A stretch of DNA of 64,000 nucleotides, taken from positions 124,001 through 188,000 of the forward strand of contig NZ_JARGZA010000002.1 of NCBI RefSeq assembly GCF_030973515.1, written 5' to 3'. Positions within the stretch are counted from its first letter, which is position 1; each line of letters begins with the position of its first letter. The notes below the pieces were generated by a model. The model worked only from the letters and a program-made list of their open reading frames with translations. It had not been told where the DNA came from and searched no databases. The DNA is from Jannaschia maritima. Lineage in GTDB: Bacteria; Pseudomonadota; Alphaproteobacteria; Rhodobacterales; Rhodobacteraceae. Below are positions 57,397-64,000 of the stretch, piece by piece. Made by a program: the position numbers and the translations under genes.

Positions 57397-58608
57397 GTGC
57401 GGGCCTTCGACCAGTCCCCGACCGATCCCGCCTTCGTCCAGGACCCCTATCCCTTCTACGATCGCCTCCGGGTGGCCGGGGATCTGGCGTTCTGGTCGGA
57501 TTACGGGATGCCCGTTGCGGCGGGCCATGCGACCGTGGCCGCCCTGCTCCGCGACAAGCGCTTCGGGCGCGAGGATCCGTTCCCCCCCGACCGGCCGGAC
57601 CACCAGCGCGCCTTTTGGTCGGTCGAGGATCACTCGCTGCTGCAACTCGAACCACCCGCGCATACCCGCCTGCGGGCCCAAGTGCTCCGCGCCTTCACCT
57701 CCGCCCGCATCGCGCGACTGGAACCCGAGATCGCCGCCCTGGCCGACGCGTTGATCGACGCGTTCCCGTCCGGTCCGTTCGACCTGCTCGACGCCTTCGC
57801 CCGCCCCCTGCCCGTCCGCGTCATCGCCCGCCTGCTCGGCGTGCCGGAGGACGACGGCCCCGACCTCCTGCGCTGGTCCAACGACATGGTCCGCATGTAC
57901 ATGGCCGCCCGCACGGTGGAGGCGGAACGCGGGGCCGCCGCGGCGGCGGCCGAGTTCGCGGACTATCTCGAGCGGGTGATCGCGGCCAAGCGCACGGCCC
58001 CCGCCGACGATCTGCTGACGCGCCTGCTGGAGGTGGAAGCCGACGGCGTCCTGACCAGGCCCGAAACGGTGGCGACCTGCATCCTCCTGCTGAACGCGGG
58101 GCACGAGGCGACCGTCCACACGCTCGGCAACGCGACCCTGGCCCTGCACCGCACCGGGCTGTTGGGACGCCCGATCGACGCCCCCCTGGTCGAGGAGGTA
58201 ATGCGCATCGACCCGCCCCTCCACATGTTCACGCGTTACGCTACCGAGGACGTGGAGGTCTTCGGCCATCGCTTCGCGCGGGGCGATCAGGTCGGCCTGC
58301 TGCTGGGCGCCGCGAACCGCGACCCCGCGGTCTATCCCGATCCGGCGACCCTTCGCCCCGACCGCTTTCCCGACGCGCCCGCGCATTTGGGGTTCGGCGG
58401 CGGCATCCACTTCTGCCTCGGCGCTGCCCTGGCGCGGATGGAGATCCGTGTGGGCCTGGACGCTCTCGTCCGTCGCTGCCCCGACCTGACGATCTCCACG
58501 CGCACGAGCTACGCCGACGTTTATCACTTCCACGGGCTGGACACGCTGCATGTCGATCGCAGCCGCGATGCGCGCGCCACCCTTGCACCCGTCGGCGACC
58601 TGACCTAA
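57397..58608 (+). CDS. cytochrome P450
   Basis: A 403-residue soluble bacterial P450. The heme-binding segment FGGGIHFCLGAALARME has the thiolate ligand Cys340; the I-helix motif is LNAGHEATVHT, with the ExxR motif earlier. The substrate is unknown; no ferredoxin or reductase gene is adjacent. The GTG start lies two bases after the tpiA stop, so it is probably translated from the tpiA message, an odd pairing of a core glycolytic enzyme with a monooxygenase. A GC hairpin follows before tRNA-Phe. Confidence 0.9.
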   Translation: MRAFDQSPTDPAFVQDPYPFYDRLRVAGDLAFWSDYGMPVAAGHATVAALLRDKRFGREDPFPPDRPDHQRAFWSVEDHSLLQLEPPAHTRLRAQVLRAFTSARIARLEPEIAALADALIDAFPSGPFDLLDAFARPLPVRVIARLLGVPEDDGPDLLRWSNDMVRMYMAARTVEAERGAAAAAAEFADYLERVIAAKRTAPADDLLTRLLEVEADGVLTRPETVATCILLLNAGHEATVHTLGNATLALHRTGLLGRPIDAPLVEEVMRIDPPLHMFTRYATEDVEVFGHRFARGDQVGLLLGAANRDPAVYPDPATLRPDRFPDAPAHLGFGGGIHFCLGAALARMEIRVGLDALVRRCPDLTISTRTSYADVYHFHGLDTLHVDRSRDARATLAPVGDLT

Positions 58609-58623
58609 TGCACCCGCACCCCG

Positions 58624-58641
58624 GACGGGCGTTGGCCCGTC
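58624..58641. terminator. small hairpin between the P450 gene and tRNA-Phe
   Basis: GACGGGC (58624-58630) pairs with GCCCGTC (58635-58641) around GTTG. No T-run is present. It may end the tpiA-P450 message. Confidence 0.35.
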
Positions 58642-58649
58642 GAACCCGT

Positions 58650-58724
58650 GCCCGGGTAGCTCAGGGGTAGAGCAGCGGATTGAAAATCCGCGTGTCGGTG
58701 GTTCGATTCCGCCCCCGGGCACCA
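58650..58724 (+). tRNA. tRNA-Phe (anticodon GAA)
   Basis: A 75-nt gene with encoded CCA. The acceptor stem GCCCGGG pairs perfectly with CCCGGGC, the D arm is AGCTCAGGGGTAGAGC and the T loop is GGTTCGATTCC. The anticodon loop TTGAAAA gives GAA. This is a class I tRNA. Confidence 0.97.
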
Positions 58725-58777
58725 CTTATCTCCCCCACGGACGGCGATCGCATCGCCGCGACGGTGTCCGACGCGGA

Positions 58778-58805
58778 GCAGACGCAGGGCAGACGCGCAG
58801 CAGAC
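58778..58805. repeat. GCAGAC-type repeat, copy 2 (next to tRNA-Phe)
   Basis: Identical over 28 bases to the sequence inside valS at 41986-42013. Here it lies in the 275-base gap between tRNA-Phe and the 3' end of pepN; the rest of that gap holds nothing I can identify. Confidence 0.75.
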
Positions 58806-58999
58806 CCCGTCCGCCCCGCCCTTTTCGCACGCCCCGCCACGCCCGACCCGTTCGGGAAGCACTCGCCCGGTCCTTGTTCCCATGGCCCGGAACCCGACTT
58901 GCGTGCCACGACGCTCCCGGTCAGACTCCTGCTTACGGAGCCCCCCGATCGACCCCGAACGACGATCTCTTCGCCGCACCGCAGCATGGGCCGACGCCG

Positions 59000-61534
59000 C
59001 TATTCCAGCATCCGTCCGACCATCTCCGCCGTGTCGCGGCTCGTGGCGCGATCCCGCATCCGCCCCAGCGCGGCGCGCATCAACGCCTGGCGATCCGCGT
59101 CGTACCGCCGCCACGTCTCGAACGCGGCGGACATGCGCGCGGCCGTCTGGGGGTTCGACCGATCCATCTGGATCAGCCAGTCCGCCACGAAGTCGTATCC
59201 GCGCCCCGAAGCGTCGTGGAAGCCGGCGGGATTGCCCCCGACCAGGCCCCCGATCACCGCGCGGAAGCGGTTCGGGTTCGACGGGTCGAAGTCGGGATGC
59301 CGCGTCAGCAGGTCCGCGACGTCGACCGCCCGCGCGGGTGGGGCATGGGACACGCGGGCGGCGAACCACTTGTCCATGACCAGACGGTCGTGCTTCCAAT
59401 CCTCCTCGAACGCCGCCGCGACGTCGTCGTCGCCCGCCTCCAGCAGGCACGCGAAGGCGGCCATCCGGTCGGTCATGTTGTCCGCCGCCGCGTACGCGCC
59501 GCGTGCCGCGTTCCCGTCGTCCAGGCGCGTCTGCAACCGCAGAAGGGTCGCCGCCAGGGCGCGCTTCCCGGCATCCGCGGCCTCCGGGACATAGGGTCCG
59601 GGCGTGGCCACCCCCGCCCGCAGGCGCGGCAGGTCGTCCGCCAGCCGTCGCGCCAGGGCGGCATGCGCATCCTCCCGCGCGGCGTAAATGATCGCCGGAT
59701 CCGGAACCACGCCCGCATCGTGCAGCGATCCGGCCAGATCGTCCTCCGACGGCAGGCCCAACGCCAAGGAACGGAACGCCGGATCGGTGGTCTCGTCGGT
59801 GGCCAGGGCATGCACCGCGTCCAGCCAAGCGGCACCGGGCGCGGTCCGGTCGCGGACCATGCGCATCAGGCGGTCCTTCGCCAGCATCCGCCCGGCCTCC
59901 CAACGGACGAAAGGGTCCGTGTCGTGGGCCAGCAGAGTCAGTCGGTCCCCTTCCGTCAGGTCGATGTCCAGATGCACGGGCGCACTGAAGCCGCGCAGCA
60001 TTGACAGGACTGGCCGCTCCGGGGTCTGGAACCGAAGCACGGCCTCCGGCACGTCCAGAACGTGCAGGCGCGTCGCCGCGATCTCGGTGCCGTCCGCTCC
60101 CAACAGGCCGAAGGCCAACGGGATCGGCATCGGAGATTTTCCGGTCTGCCCTGGCGTGTCGGGCACGTGCTGGCGCAGCGTCAGGGTATAGTCCCCGTCC
60201 GCCCAGTCCTGCCGGATCGTGACGGTGGGCGTCCCGGCCTGAGAATACCACAGCTTGAACTGCGACAGATCCGTGGCGCACGCCTCCTCGAAGCAGTGCA
60301 GCCAATCCTCAATCGTGGCCGCCGTGCCGTCGTGCCGCTCGAAGTAGAGCTGAACGCCTAGGTCGTACCCGTCCGGCCCCACGATCGAGCGCAGCATCCG
60401 GATCAGCTCCGCCCCCTTCTCGTAGATGGTGGCGGTATAGAAGTTGTTGATCTCGATGAACGATTCCGGTCGCACCGGGTGCGCCAGCGGCCCCGCATCC
60501 TCTCGGAATTGCCGGGCCCGCAGCGCCAGGACGTCCCCGATCCGCTGCACGGCCTCCGAACGCATGTCAGCCATGAACGACTGGTCGCGGAACACCGTCA
60601 GCCCCTCCTTCAGGCACAGCTGGAACCAGTCCCGGCAGGTGATCCGGTTACCCGTCCAGTTGTGGAAGTATTCGTGCGCCACGATCCGTTCGATGTTGGC
60701 GTAATCCGCATCGGTCGCCGTGTCCGGGCTGGCCAGGACGTAGCGGCTGTTGAAGACGTTCAGCCCCTTGTTCTCCATCGCGCCCATGTTGAAGTCGTCC
60801 ACCGCGACCACGTTAAACACCGACAGGTCGTAGGCCCGCCCATAGACCCGCTCGTCCCAGGCCATGCTCCGCTTCAGGGCGTCCAGTGCGTATGCCGTCC
60901 GCCCATCGTCCCCCGGACGGACCCACAGGTTCAGCGCGACGTCCCGCCCCTCCATCGTCGTGAACCGGTCGGACGCGGCGACCAGGTTCCCCGCCACCAG
61001 CGCGAACAGATAGGTCGGCTTGGGACACGGGTCGTGCCACCGCCCCCGTGCGCCCTCGTCCCCGTTGGACAACAGCACCGGCAGATCCGCGTCGATCGCC
61101 ACGTCGTAGGTCGCCATCACGTCCGGTCGGTCCAGCATCCAGGTGATGCGACGGAACCCCTCGGCTTCGCATTGGGTGCAGTACATGCCGTTCGACATGT
61201 ACAGGCCCGACAGCGCGGTGTTGCGGTCAGGCGCGATCTCGACCTCCGTGCGCAGGACGAAACCGTCGGGTGCATCCGCGATCGTCATGCGATCGCCGTC
61301 GATCAGGTCGTCGTGCGGCAGGCGCATCCCGTCCAGTTCGACCGACAGCGTGCGCAGCCCCTCCCCGTCCAGCACCATCGGCCCCGGACCCTGCCGCCGG
61401 CAGGTCAGGGTGGCCCTGACGCGGGTGGCCTGCGGGTCCAGGCGGAAGGCCAGATCGACATGCGTGACCGTGACCGGGACGGTGGCGTAGTCCTTCAGAT
61501 GGGTCTTCGTCTGGGCAGGGGTGGCGTCGCGCAT
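59000..61534 (-). CDS. pepN: aminopeptidase N (M1 family)
   Basis: An 844-residue zinc aminopeptidase. The exopeptidase motif is AMEN (MGAMENKGLN), the zinc motif is HEYFHNW, and the downstream glutamate ligand is in LKEGLTVFRDQ. The length and the C-terminal helical domain match bacterial PepN. The ATG at 61534 has AAGGAG upstream; longer in-frame starts lack family similarity. It is divergent from the acyltransferase gene. Confidence 0.94.
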   Translation of the reverse strand: MRDATPAQTKTHLKDYATVPVTVTHVDLAFRLDPQATRVRATLTCRRQGPGPMVLDGEGLRTLSVELDGMRLPHDDLIDGDRMTIADAPDGFVLRTEVEIAPDRNTALSGLYMSNGMYCTQCEAEGFRRITWMLDRPDVMATYDVAIDADLPVLLSNGDEGARGRWHDPCPKPTYLFALVAGNLVAASDRFTTMEGRDVALNLWVRPGDDGRTAYALDALKRSMAWDERVYGRAYDLSVFNVVAVDDFNMGAMENKGLNVFNSRYVLASPDTATDADYANIERIVAHEYFHNWTGNRITCRDWFQLCLKEGLTVFRDQSFMADMRSEAVQRIGDVLALRARQFREDAGPLAHPVRPESFIEINNFYTATIYEKGAELIRMLRSIVGPDGYDLGVQLYFERHDGTAATIEDWLHCFEEACATDLSQFKLWYSQAGTPTVTIRQDWADGDYTLTLRQHVPDTPGQTGKSPMPIPLAFGLLGADGTEIAATRLHVLDVPEAVLRFQTPERPVLSMLRGFSAPVHLDIDLTEGDRLTLLAHDTDPFVRWEAGRMLAKDRLMRMVRDRTAPGAAWLDAVHALATDETTDPAFRSLALGLPSEDDLAGSLHDAGVVPDPAIIYAAREDAHAALARRLADDLPRLRAGVATPGPYVPEAADAGKRALAATLLRLQTRLDDGNAARGAYAAADNMTDRMAAFACLLEAGDDDVAAAFEEDWKHDRLVMDKWFAARVSHAPPARAVDVADLLTRHPDFDPSNPNRFRAVIGGLVGGNPAGFHDASGRGYDFVADWLIQMDRSNPQTAARMSAAFETWRRYDADRQALMRAALGRMRDRATSRDTAEMVGRMLE

Positions 61535-61713
61535 CGGGCAGGCTCCTTTGGCCGTGCAGCTAGCACCCGCCGTGTCGGGTGCGAACCCCGCGCGGACGAT
61601 GGCGCACGGGCGCCCCCGATCAGATTCCGGTGGAACCGTTCGCTGCTTGCCCATAGATGCATCACCGGCGGCCCCCGCAGCAGCATCGTGCCGCGCAGCC
61701 ATGGAAAGGCGAC

Positions 61714-62583
61714 ATGCGCGACCGACTCGACCCGCTGATCGCCGAACGCGCGCCCTGGCTGTTCCGGCCCACCCTGACCGCCCGCGCCGCCTGGATCGTC
61801 CTGGGCCGCATGCTGGCCTACGAACGGTCGGTCGAGATCGGGACCCATTACGTCGATCAGGACGTGCCCGCCATCATGGCTGACCTTGCGCGGCGCATCG
61901 CACGGCGCGTGACCTTCGACGGGCTGGATCACGTTCCCGCGTCGGGGCCCGCCCTGATCGTGGCGAACCACCCGACCGGCATCGCCGATGGGATCGTCCT
62001 GCACGATATCCTGACCCGCCTGCGCCCGGATCCGTTCTACTACGCCAACAGCGACATCCTGCGCGTTCTGCCGCAGTTCGCCGACATCGTGGTCCCCGTC
62101 GAATGGCGCGCGGACCGCCGCAGCGTATCCAAGACTCGCGAAACGATGCAGGCCACGCGGCGGGCCCTCGACGCGCGGCGGCTGGGCGTGATCTTCCCCG
62201 CGGGCCGCTTGGCCAAGCGACGCGGCCTGCGACTGCACGAACGCCCCTGGATGGCGTCCGCTGCGATGATCGCGCGCAAGAACGCCCTGCCCGTGGTGCC
62301 GGTCCACATCCGCGCACGCAACTCGGCGATGTTCTACGCGTTCGACGCGTTCCACCCCACCCTTCGCGACATCACCCTGTTCCACGAGACGTTGAACAAG
62401 GACGTGCAGCCCTATCACGTGATCTTCGGCCGCCCCCTCGACGGCGGCGCCCTTCCCAAGAACGCCGAGGAGGGAATCGAGGTGCTGCGCGACGCCACGC
62501 TGTCCCTCGTGCCCGATCGCCACGGCACGATCGACCTGACCCGGAACCGCCCCGGCTGGCGACGGCTCCCGCATCCGACATGA
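61714..62583 (+). CDS. lysophospholipid acyltransferase (PlsC-like)
   Basis: A 289-residue acyltransferase of the PlsC/1-acylglycerol-3-phosphate family, probably membrane-associated. The catalytic NHX4D motif is seen as NHPTGIAD, and the acceptor-binding segment IFPAGRLAKRR fits the second conserved block. Possible roles are phospholipid or ornithine-lipid acylation; the substrate is not determined. The ATG at 61714 has AAAGG upstream. It precedes the arsR-DUF6428 pair with an obvious promoter/operator between. Confidence 0.85.
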   Translation: MRDRLDPLIAERAPWLFRPTLTARAAWIVLGRMLAYERSVEIGTHYVDQDVPAIMADLARRIARRVTFDGLDHVPASGPALIVANHPTGIADGIVLHDILTRLRPDPFYYANSDILRVLPQFADIVVPVEWRADRRSVSKTRETMQATRRALDARRLGVIFPAGRLAKRRGLRLHERPWMASAAMIARKNALPVVPVHIRARNSAMFYAFDAFHPTLRDITLFHETLNKDVQPYHVIFGRPLDGGALPKNAEEGIEVLRDATLSLVPDRHGTIDLTRNRPGWRRLPHPT

Positions 62584-62592
62584 CAACGGCGA

Positions 62593-62622
62593 TTGACTCG
62601 ACGACAAAACTAGACTTCTAGT
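62593..62622 (+). promoter_or_regulatory. promoter and palindromic operator of arsR
   Basis: ACTAGA (62609-62614) and TCTAGT (62617-62622) form a perfect inverted repeat with a two-base centre. It overlaps a possible promoter: TTGACT (62593-62598), 17-base spacer, TTCTAG (62616-62621). The start codon (62628) follows immediately, so the message would have little or no leader. Autoregulation by the ArsR protein is the expected arrangement. Confidence 0.55.
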
Positions 62623-62627
62623 CGTGT

Positions 62628-62942
62628 ATGTTCGATCCAGCCCTCGTCGCGCGCGCTTTGACGGCCCTGGGGCACGAAGCGCGCCTTTCCATCTTCCGCC
62701 TCCTGGTCCGCGCCGGATGCGACGGCCTGACGGTGGGTGCCATCGCGCAGCATGTCGGACTGCCCCCGTCGACCCTCGCGCATCACCTCCGCAAGCTGAC
62801 GGAGGCCGGGCTCGTCCTGCAGGAGGGTCATGGCAGGACGACGGTCAATCGCGCCGATTTCGCCGTACTGAAGGGTGCGTTGGCCTACCTGACCGCGGAA
62901 TGCTGCCGGGGCGTGTCACTCGTGCGGGAGGACGCGACATGA
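62628..62942 (+). CDS. arsR: ArsR-family metalloid-responsive repressor
   Basis: A 104-residue winged helix-turn-helix repressor (recognition helix about residues 47-62, PPSTLAHHLRKLTEAG). The C-terminal vicinal pair Cys92-Cys93 resembles the Cys95-Cys96 site of the Acidithiobacillus-type ArsR, which binds As(III)/Sb(III); a third cysteine, Cys31, is near the DNA-binding domain. A metalloid ligand is therefore likely but not proven. Its stop overlaps the ATG of the DUF6428 gene (ATGA). An inverted repeat in front suggests autoregulation. Confidence 0.85.
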   Translation: MFDPALVARALTALGHEARLSIFRLLVRAGCDGLTVGAIAQHVGLPPSTLAHHLRKLTEAGLVLQEGHGRTTVNRADFAVLKGALAYLTAECCRGVSLVREDAT

Positions 62943-63373
62943 TCACCCCGGTCGAATTGATCGCGGCCCTGACTGGCGCACCTGCCCTCCCGGTCCGCAT
63001 CGTGGTCGACGGGCACGCCTTGCGGGCAGGCTATCACGTGACCGAGGTCAAGCTGGCGCGCTATGCTTCCCTCGATTGCGGTCGGGGCCTGCACCATTGG
63101 GAGGAGGCGGTGGTCGAAATCCTCGACGGCTGCGGCGGCGATCCCATGACGGCCGCCAAGCTATCGGGCATCGTGGCGGAAGCCGTCGACCGGATGCCGG
63201 CCCTGGCGGAAGCGCCCCTCGTGGTCGAACATGGTACGCGGGGGGTGATGCGATATGGGGTCGCGCTCATGCGTGATGTCGATGGATGGACGATGCACCT
63301 GCAACCGCTGCGCGCGACCTGCAAGGCCGCGAACGCCCCTGCCCCGAAACGGTCCGCGTGCTGTTCGGGATGA
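62939..63373 (+). CDS. DUF6428 family protein, partner of arsR
   Basis: A 144-residue protein of the DUF6428 family, which I know as a frequent partner of ArsR in metalloid-response loci; its function is unknown. The conserved segments are AGYHVTEVKLARYASLDCG and the AAKLSGIVAEAVDRM helix. The C-terminus carries a third cysteine cluster (TCKAANAPAPKRSACCSG), fitting a metalloid- or metal-binding role. It starts inside the arsR stop (ATGA), so the pair is translationally coupled. No arsenite permease or reductase gene follows here; tRNA-Leu(GAG) does. Confidence 0.82.
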   Translation: MITPVELIAALTGAPALPVRIVVDGHALRAGYHVTEVKLARYASLDCGRGLHHWEEAVVEILDGCGGDPMTAAKLSGIVAEAVDRMPALAEAPLVVEHGTRGVMRYGVALMRDVDGWTMHLQPLRATCKAANAPAPKRSACCSG

Positions 63374-63425
63374 CACGCTTCGATGACGGCCGATCGGCCG
63401 TCCATCTCGGGCATGGCAGGGACCC

Positions 63426-63512
63426 TGGTGCGGTCGGGGGGACTCGAACCCCCACGGGTGTTACCCCACAGCGACCTCAACGCTGCGCGTCTACCAATTC
63501 CGCCACGACCGC
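63426..63512 (-). tRNA. tRNA-Leu (anticodon GAG)
   Basis: An 87-nt class II tRNA with encoded CCA. The acceptor stem GCGGTCG pairs with CGACCGC, and the D arm GGCGGAATTGGTAGACGC is the same as in the other tRNA-Leu of this window. The anticodon loop TTGAGGT gives GAG. The long variable arm (CTGTGGGGTAACACCCGTG region) supports leucine. Confidence 0.96.
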
Positions 63513-63757
63513 GTAACCGAAGGCCCGCTCCCTGTATCCGGGGGTCGGGTCCTGCTCAAGGGTGAAACGTCGATCTATGGCCCAACCCGCGGGCGATCCG
63601 GAGCGCGATGGGTGCGGCGGAGCGTTCGAGCGACCTGGGTGCCGAGGATCCGTTACTCCCATACGGGGACAGGGCTTACGGGCAACGGCCAGACCTGTCC
63701 TAGGAACCACCGCGTCACGTCTTGATTTCCGCGCCCTGGGTGCCCAAGCCTAGCCCC

Positions 63758-64000
63758 ATGAACGCCGCCCCCCGCGCCATTGCGGCACTGGAATGGATCA
63801 CGTCGACCGCGCCAGTCGCCTATGCCACCGCCCTGGCGGAGATGGAGGCGCGGGTGGCGGGCATCCTGGACGGCACGGCCGGTGAAGCCGTCTGGCTGTT
63901 GGAACATCCGCCGATGTACACCGCCGGCACGTCGGCGAACGTGGCGGACCTGCGCGACCCCGATCGCTTCCCGGTCCACCAGGCCCGCCGGGGAGGCCAG
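63758..64000 (+). CDS. lipB: lipoyl(octanoyl) transferase LipB, 3' end beyond window
   Basis: The first 81 residues of LipB, which moves octanoate from acyl carrier protein to lipoyl domains. The conserved [14 protein letters not shown] segment and the start of the RRGGQ motif are present. The frame stays open to the last base of the window, so the remaining two-thirds are missing. The 245-base gap before it (63513-63757) shows nothing I can identify. Confidence 0.92.
   Translation, partial: MNAAPRAIAALEWITSTAPVAYATALAEMEARVAGILDGTAGEAVWLLEHPPMYTAGTSANVADLRDPDRFPVHQARRGGQ

Overview
The window is high-GC, densely coded chromosome from an alphaproteobacterium, most likely order Rhodobacterales. 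The evidence is the combination of Rhodobacterales-type DUF6456 and DUF6477 proteins, Usg, CobS/CobT cobaltochelatase subunits, TrmFO, two glutamyl-tRNA synthetases plus GluQRS, a VPLPA-CTERM protein and an IalB-family protein. I see no transposase, integrase, phage module, rRNA operon or CRISPR array. No gene-free stretch exceeds about 300 bases; the longest gaps (11043-11307, 16189-16453, 25024-25285, 58725-58999, 63513-63757) hold at most a promoter, a hairpin or a short repeat.

Layout. 1-4.6 kb: comEC (runs off the left edge) divergent from gltX and gltA. 4.6-11 kb: DUF6456 and DUF6477 proteins, an MttB-family methyltransferase, guaA and a HerA-like ATPase. 11.1-17 kb: a candidate small RNA, an IalB protein, then a minus-strand envelope operon (L,D-transpeptidase, LpxD, dedicated acyl carrier protein, ketoacyl synthase) facing a Tat-exported DUF882 protein. 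17-25 kb: orphan ABC ATPase, tRNA-Leu(CAA), zinc metallopeptidase, YqaA/DedA-dsbB pair, usg, gyrA, lysR. 25-35 kb: trmFO-gluQRS, bolA, a J-domain protein, cobS and cobT separated by an opposite-strand secreted protein, an aminopeptidase and a DUF427 gene that seems to start with ATT. 35-45 kb: yqeY/carA, gntR, a HAD phosphatase, a UbiH-type hydroxylase, a very unusual valS, an MFS exporter and a metallo-hydrolase. 45-54 kb: second gltX, an HWE-type histidine kinase, a FrnE-like DsbA protein, a VPLPA-CTERM protein, lon, tgt and a beta-barrel protein with a poly-Asp tract. 54-64 kb: sufT, an MscS channel, sufA, tpiA with a cytochrome P450, tRNA-Phe, pepN, an acyltransferase, arsR-DUF6428, tRNA-Leu(GAG) and the start of lipB.

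Most genes are housekeeping. tRNA biology is well represented: three GluRS-family enzymes, ValRS, TrmFO, Tgt and three tRNAs. Envelope, redox and Fe-S functions are also recurrent.

The strongest oddities are in valS. It is flanked by palindromic repeats, carries a related palindrome translated in frame, contains an approximately 125-codon patch of clearly lower GC, and holds a 28-bp sequence repeated 16.8 kb away next to tRNA-Phe. The other candidate for an underdescribed system is the overlapping L,D-transpeptidase/LpxD/ACP/ketoacyl-synthase operon.
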